From an uncultured Ignavibacteria bacterium (lineage in GTDB: Bacteria; Bacteroidota; Ignavibacteria; Tepidaquicellales; Tepidaquicellaceae): a stretch of DNA of 8,181 nucleotides. The notes beneath the pieces were generated by a model that ran no database searches, was not told the DNA's origin, and worked only from the letters and a program-made list of their open reading frames with translations. The DNA lies in contig CALEVL010000332.1 of the NCBI GenBank assembly GCA_937924675.1, positions 1 through 8,181 of the forward strand, read 5' to 3'. Below are positions 7,745 to 8,181 of the stretch, piece by piece (position 1 is the stretch's first letter; every line of letters starts with the position of its first letter). Made by a program: the position numbers and the translations under genes.

Positions 7745-7786
7745 GGAAGAGATATTCAGTAGAGTAGAAAGGAAGAGATAACTCAG
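7745..7786. repeat. Imperfect direct repeat covering the DUF454 gene stop
   Basis: GGAAGAGATATTCAG (7745-7759) and GGAAGAGATAACTCAG (7771-7786) share an identical ten-base core 26 bases apart and a common TCAG end. The second copy contains the stop codon of the DUF454-family gene. It looks like a small local duplication at the gene's 3' end. Confidence 0.45.
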
Positions 7787-8181
7787 GTTTCGCTGCTGTC
7801 TTTTCTGTATGTCTTTATCCAGATTATATGAATTGAGACAGTAATGGCAATCAACAACAATAAAATCTTCAGCCATAAGATATCTGTTATGAAGATCGAA
7901 TATATTATTCCTGCCCAGAGAAATGATATGGAAAACAATTTCGAGCCAATGGTCATTCCTCTGCCTTCCCTGTAATTCATGAGGTAAGTACCAAAAATCT
8001 TATTGCTGATTAGCCAGCTGTGAAGACGTTCAGAGCCTTTGGCAAAAAAATAGGCGGCTAGGATTACAAAAATTGTTGTAGGCATGACAGGTAAAAGGAT
8101 TCCAATAACTGCAAGCAATAAACATAAGAATCCAAGAACGTTATATAAGTGTCTTGTGGCGCCTCGTTTTTGTTCAGAACT
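7783..8181 (-). CDS. DUF454 (YbaN-like) small membrane protein, 5' end cut by window edge
   Basis: The frame is open from the right edge to a TGA at 7785-7783, giving 132 visible residues. A TTG at 8118 could be taken as a start, but the 21 codons before it are also open and read as a normal family N-terminus (RHLYNVLGFLCLLLAVIGIL). The true start is therefore outside the window. Visible family features, numbered from the first codon seen, are the first hydrophobic segment with LPVMPTT at 30-36, the following AAYFFAKGSERLHSWL at 42-57, and a polar loop containing FGTYLMNYREGRG. Two hydrophobic helices then lie at about 84-99 and 103-122, followed by a charged tail. Family members are inner-membrane proteins of about 120-140 residues with no established biochemical role. 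The gene lies upstream of alaS on the same strand but 224 bases away, so it is probably a separate transcription unit. Confidence 0.87.
   Translation of the reverse strand, partial: SSEQKRGATRHLYNVLGFLCLLLAVIGILLPVMPTTIFVILAAYFFAKGSERLHSWLISNKIFGTYLMNYREGRGMTIGSKLFSISFLWAGIIYSIFITDILWLKILLLLIAITVSIHIIWIKTYRKDSSET

Noticed and set aside
7559..7782. T-box or other riboswitch in the alaS leader
   Set aside because: I see no T-box consensus, no specifier-loop hairpin and no terminator/antiterminator pair; the likely leader is only about 40 bases long.
8116..8118. TTG as start of the DUF454-family gene
   Set aside because: The frame continues to the window edge and the upstream residues match the usual family N-terminus, so the gene is truncated by the window and does not start here.

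Overview
The window is an AT-rich, gene-dense piece of bacterial chromosome with five protein-coding genes and no sign of phage, transposon, CRISPR or RNA genes. The protein families suggest the Bacteroidota/Chlorobiota/Ignavibacteriota (FCB) lineage. The main pointer is a BatA-type protein with an N-terminal double-transmembrane domain. The sequence shows both clear Shine-Dalgarno sites and starts without one, so the assignment is an inference, not a proof.

Layout: on the + strand, 76-2208 encodes a large membrane-anchored von Willebrand factor A (BatA-like) protein. It meets a leftward gene cluster tail to tail, with only 14 bases between the two stop codons. The leftward cluster, in transcription order, is alaS (alanyl-tRNA synthetase, 7558-4844), a sugar-1-phosphate nucleotidyltransferase with a left-handed beta-helix tail (4842-3835) and a DUF885-family putative zinc metallopeptidase (3845-2223). 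The genes are separated by 1 nt and then overlap by 11 nt, so they almost certainly form one translationally linked operon. Upstream of alaS lies a 224-base intergenic stretch with a possible promoter, a 13-codon leader ORF, an AT-rich inverted repeat and a short direct repeat. Beyond it is the 3' part of a DUF454 (YbaN-like) small membrane protein gene that runs off the right edge of the window.

The genes do not form one obvious pathway. The operon joins a translation housekeeping enzyme with a sugar-nucleotide enzyme (cell-surface polysaccharide or nucleotide-sugar supply) and a peptidase. The BatA-like protein is an envelope protein that in related bacteria usually sits with MoxR ATPase and DUF58 genes, which would lie outside this window. 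I see no previously undescribed system here. The points most worth a second look are an orphan start site just after the BatA-like gene and the leader region of alaS, which has a TTG start.
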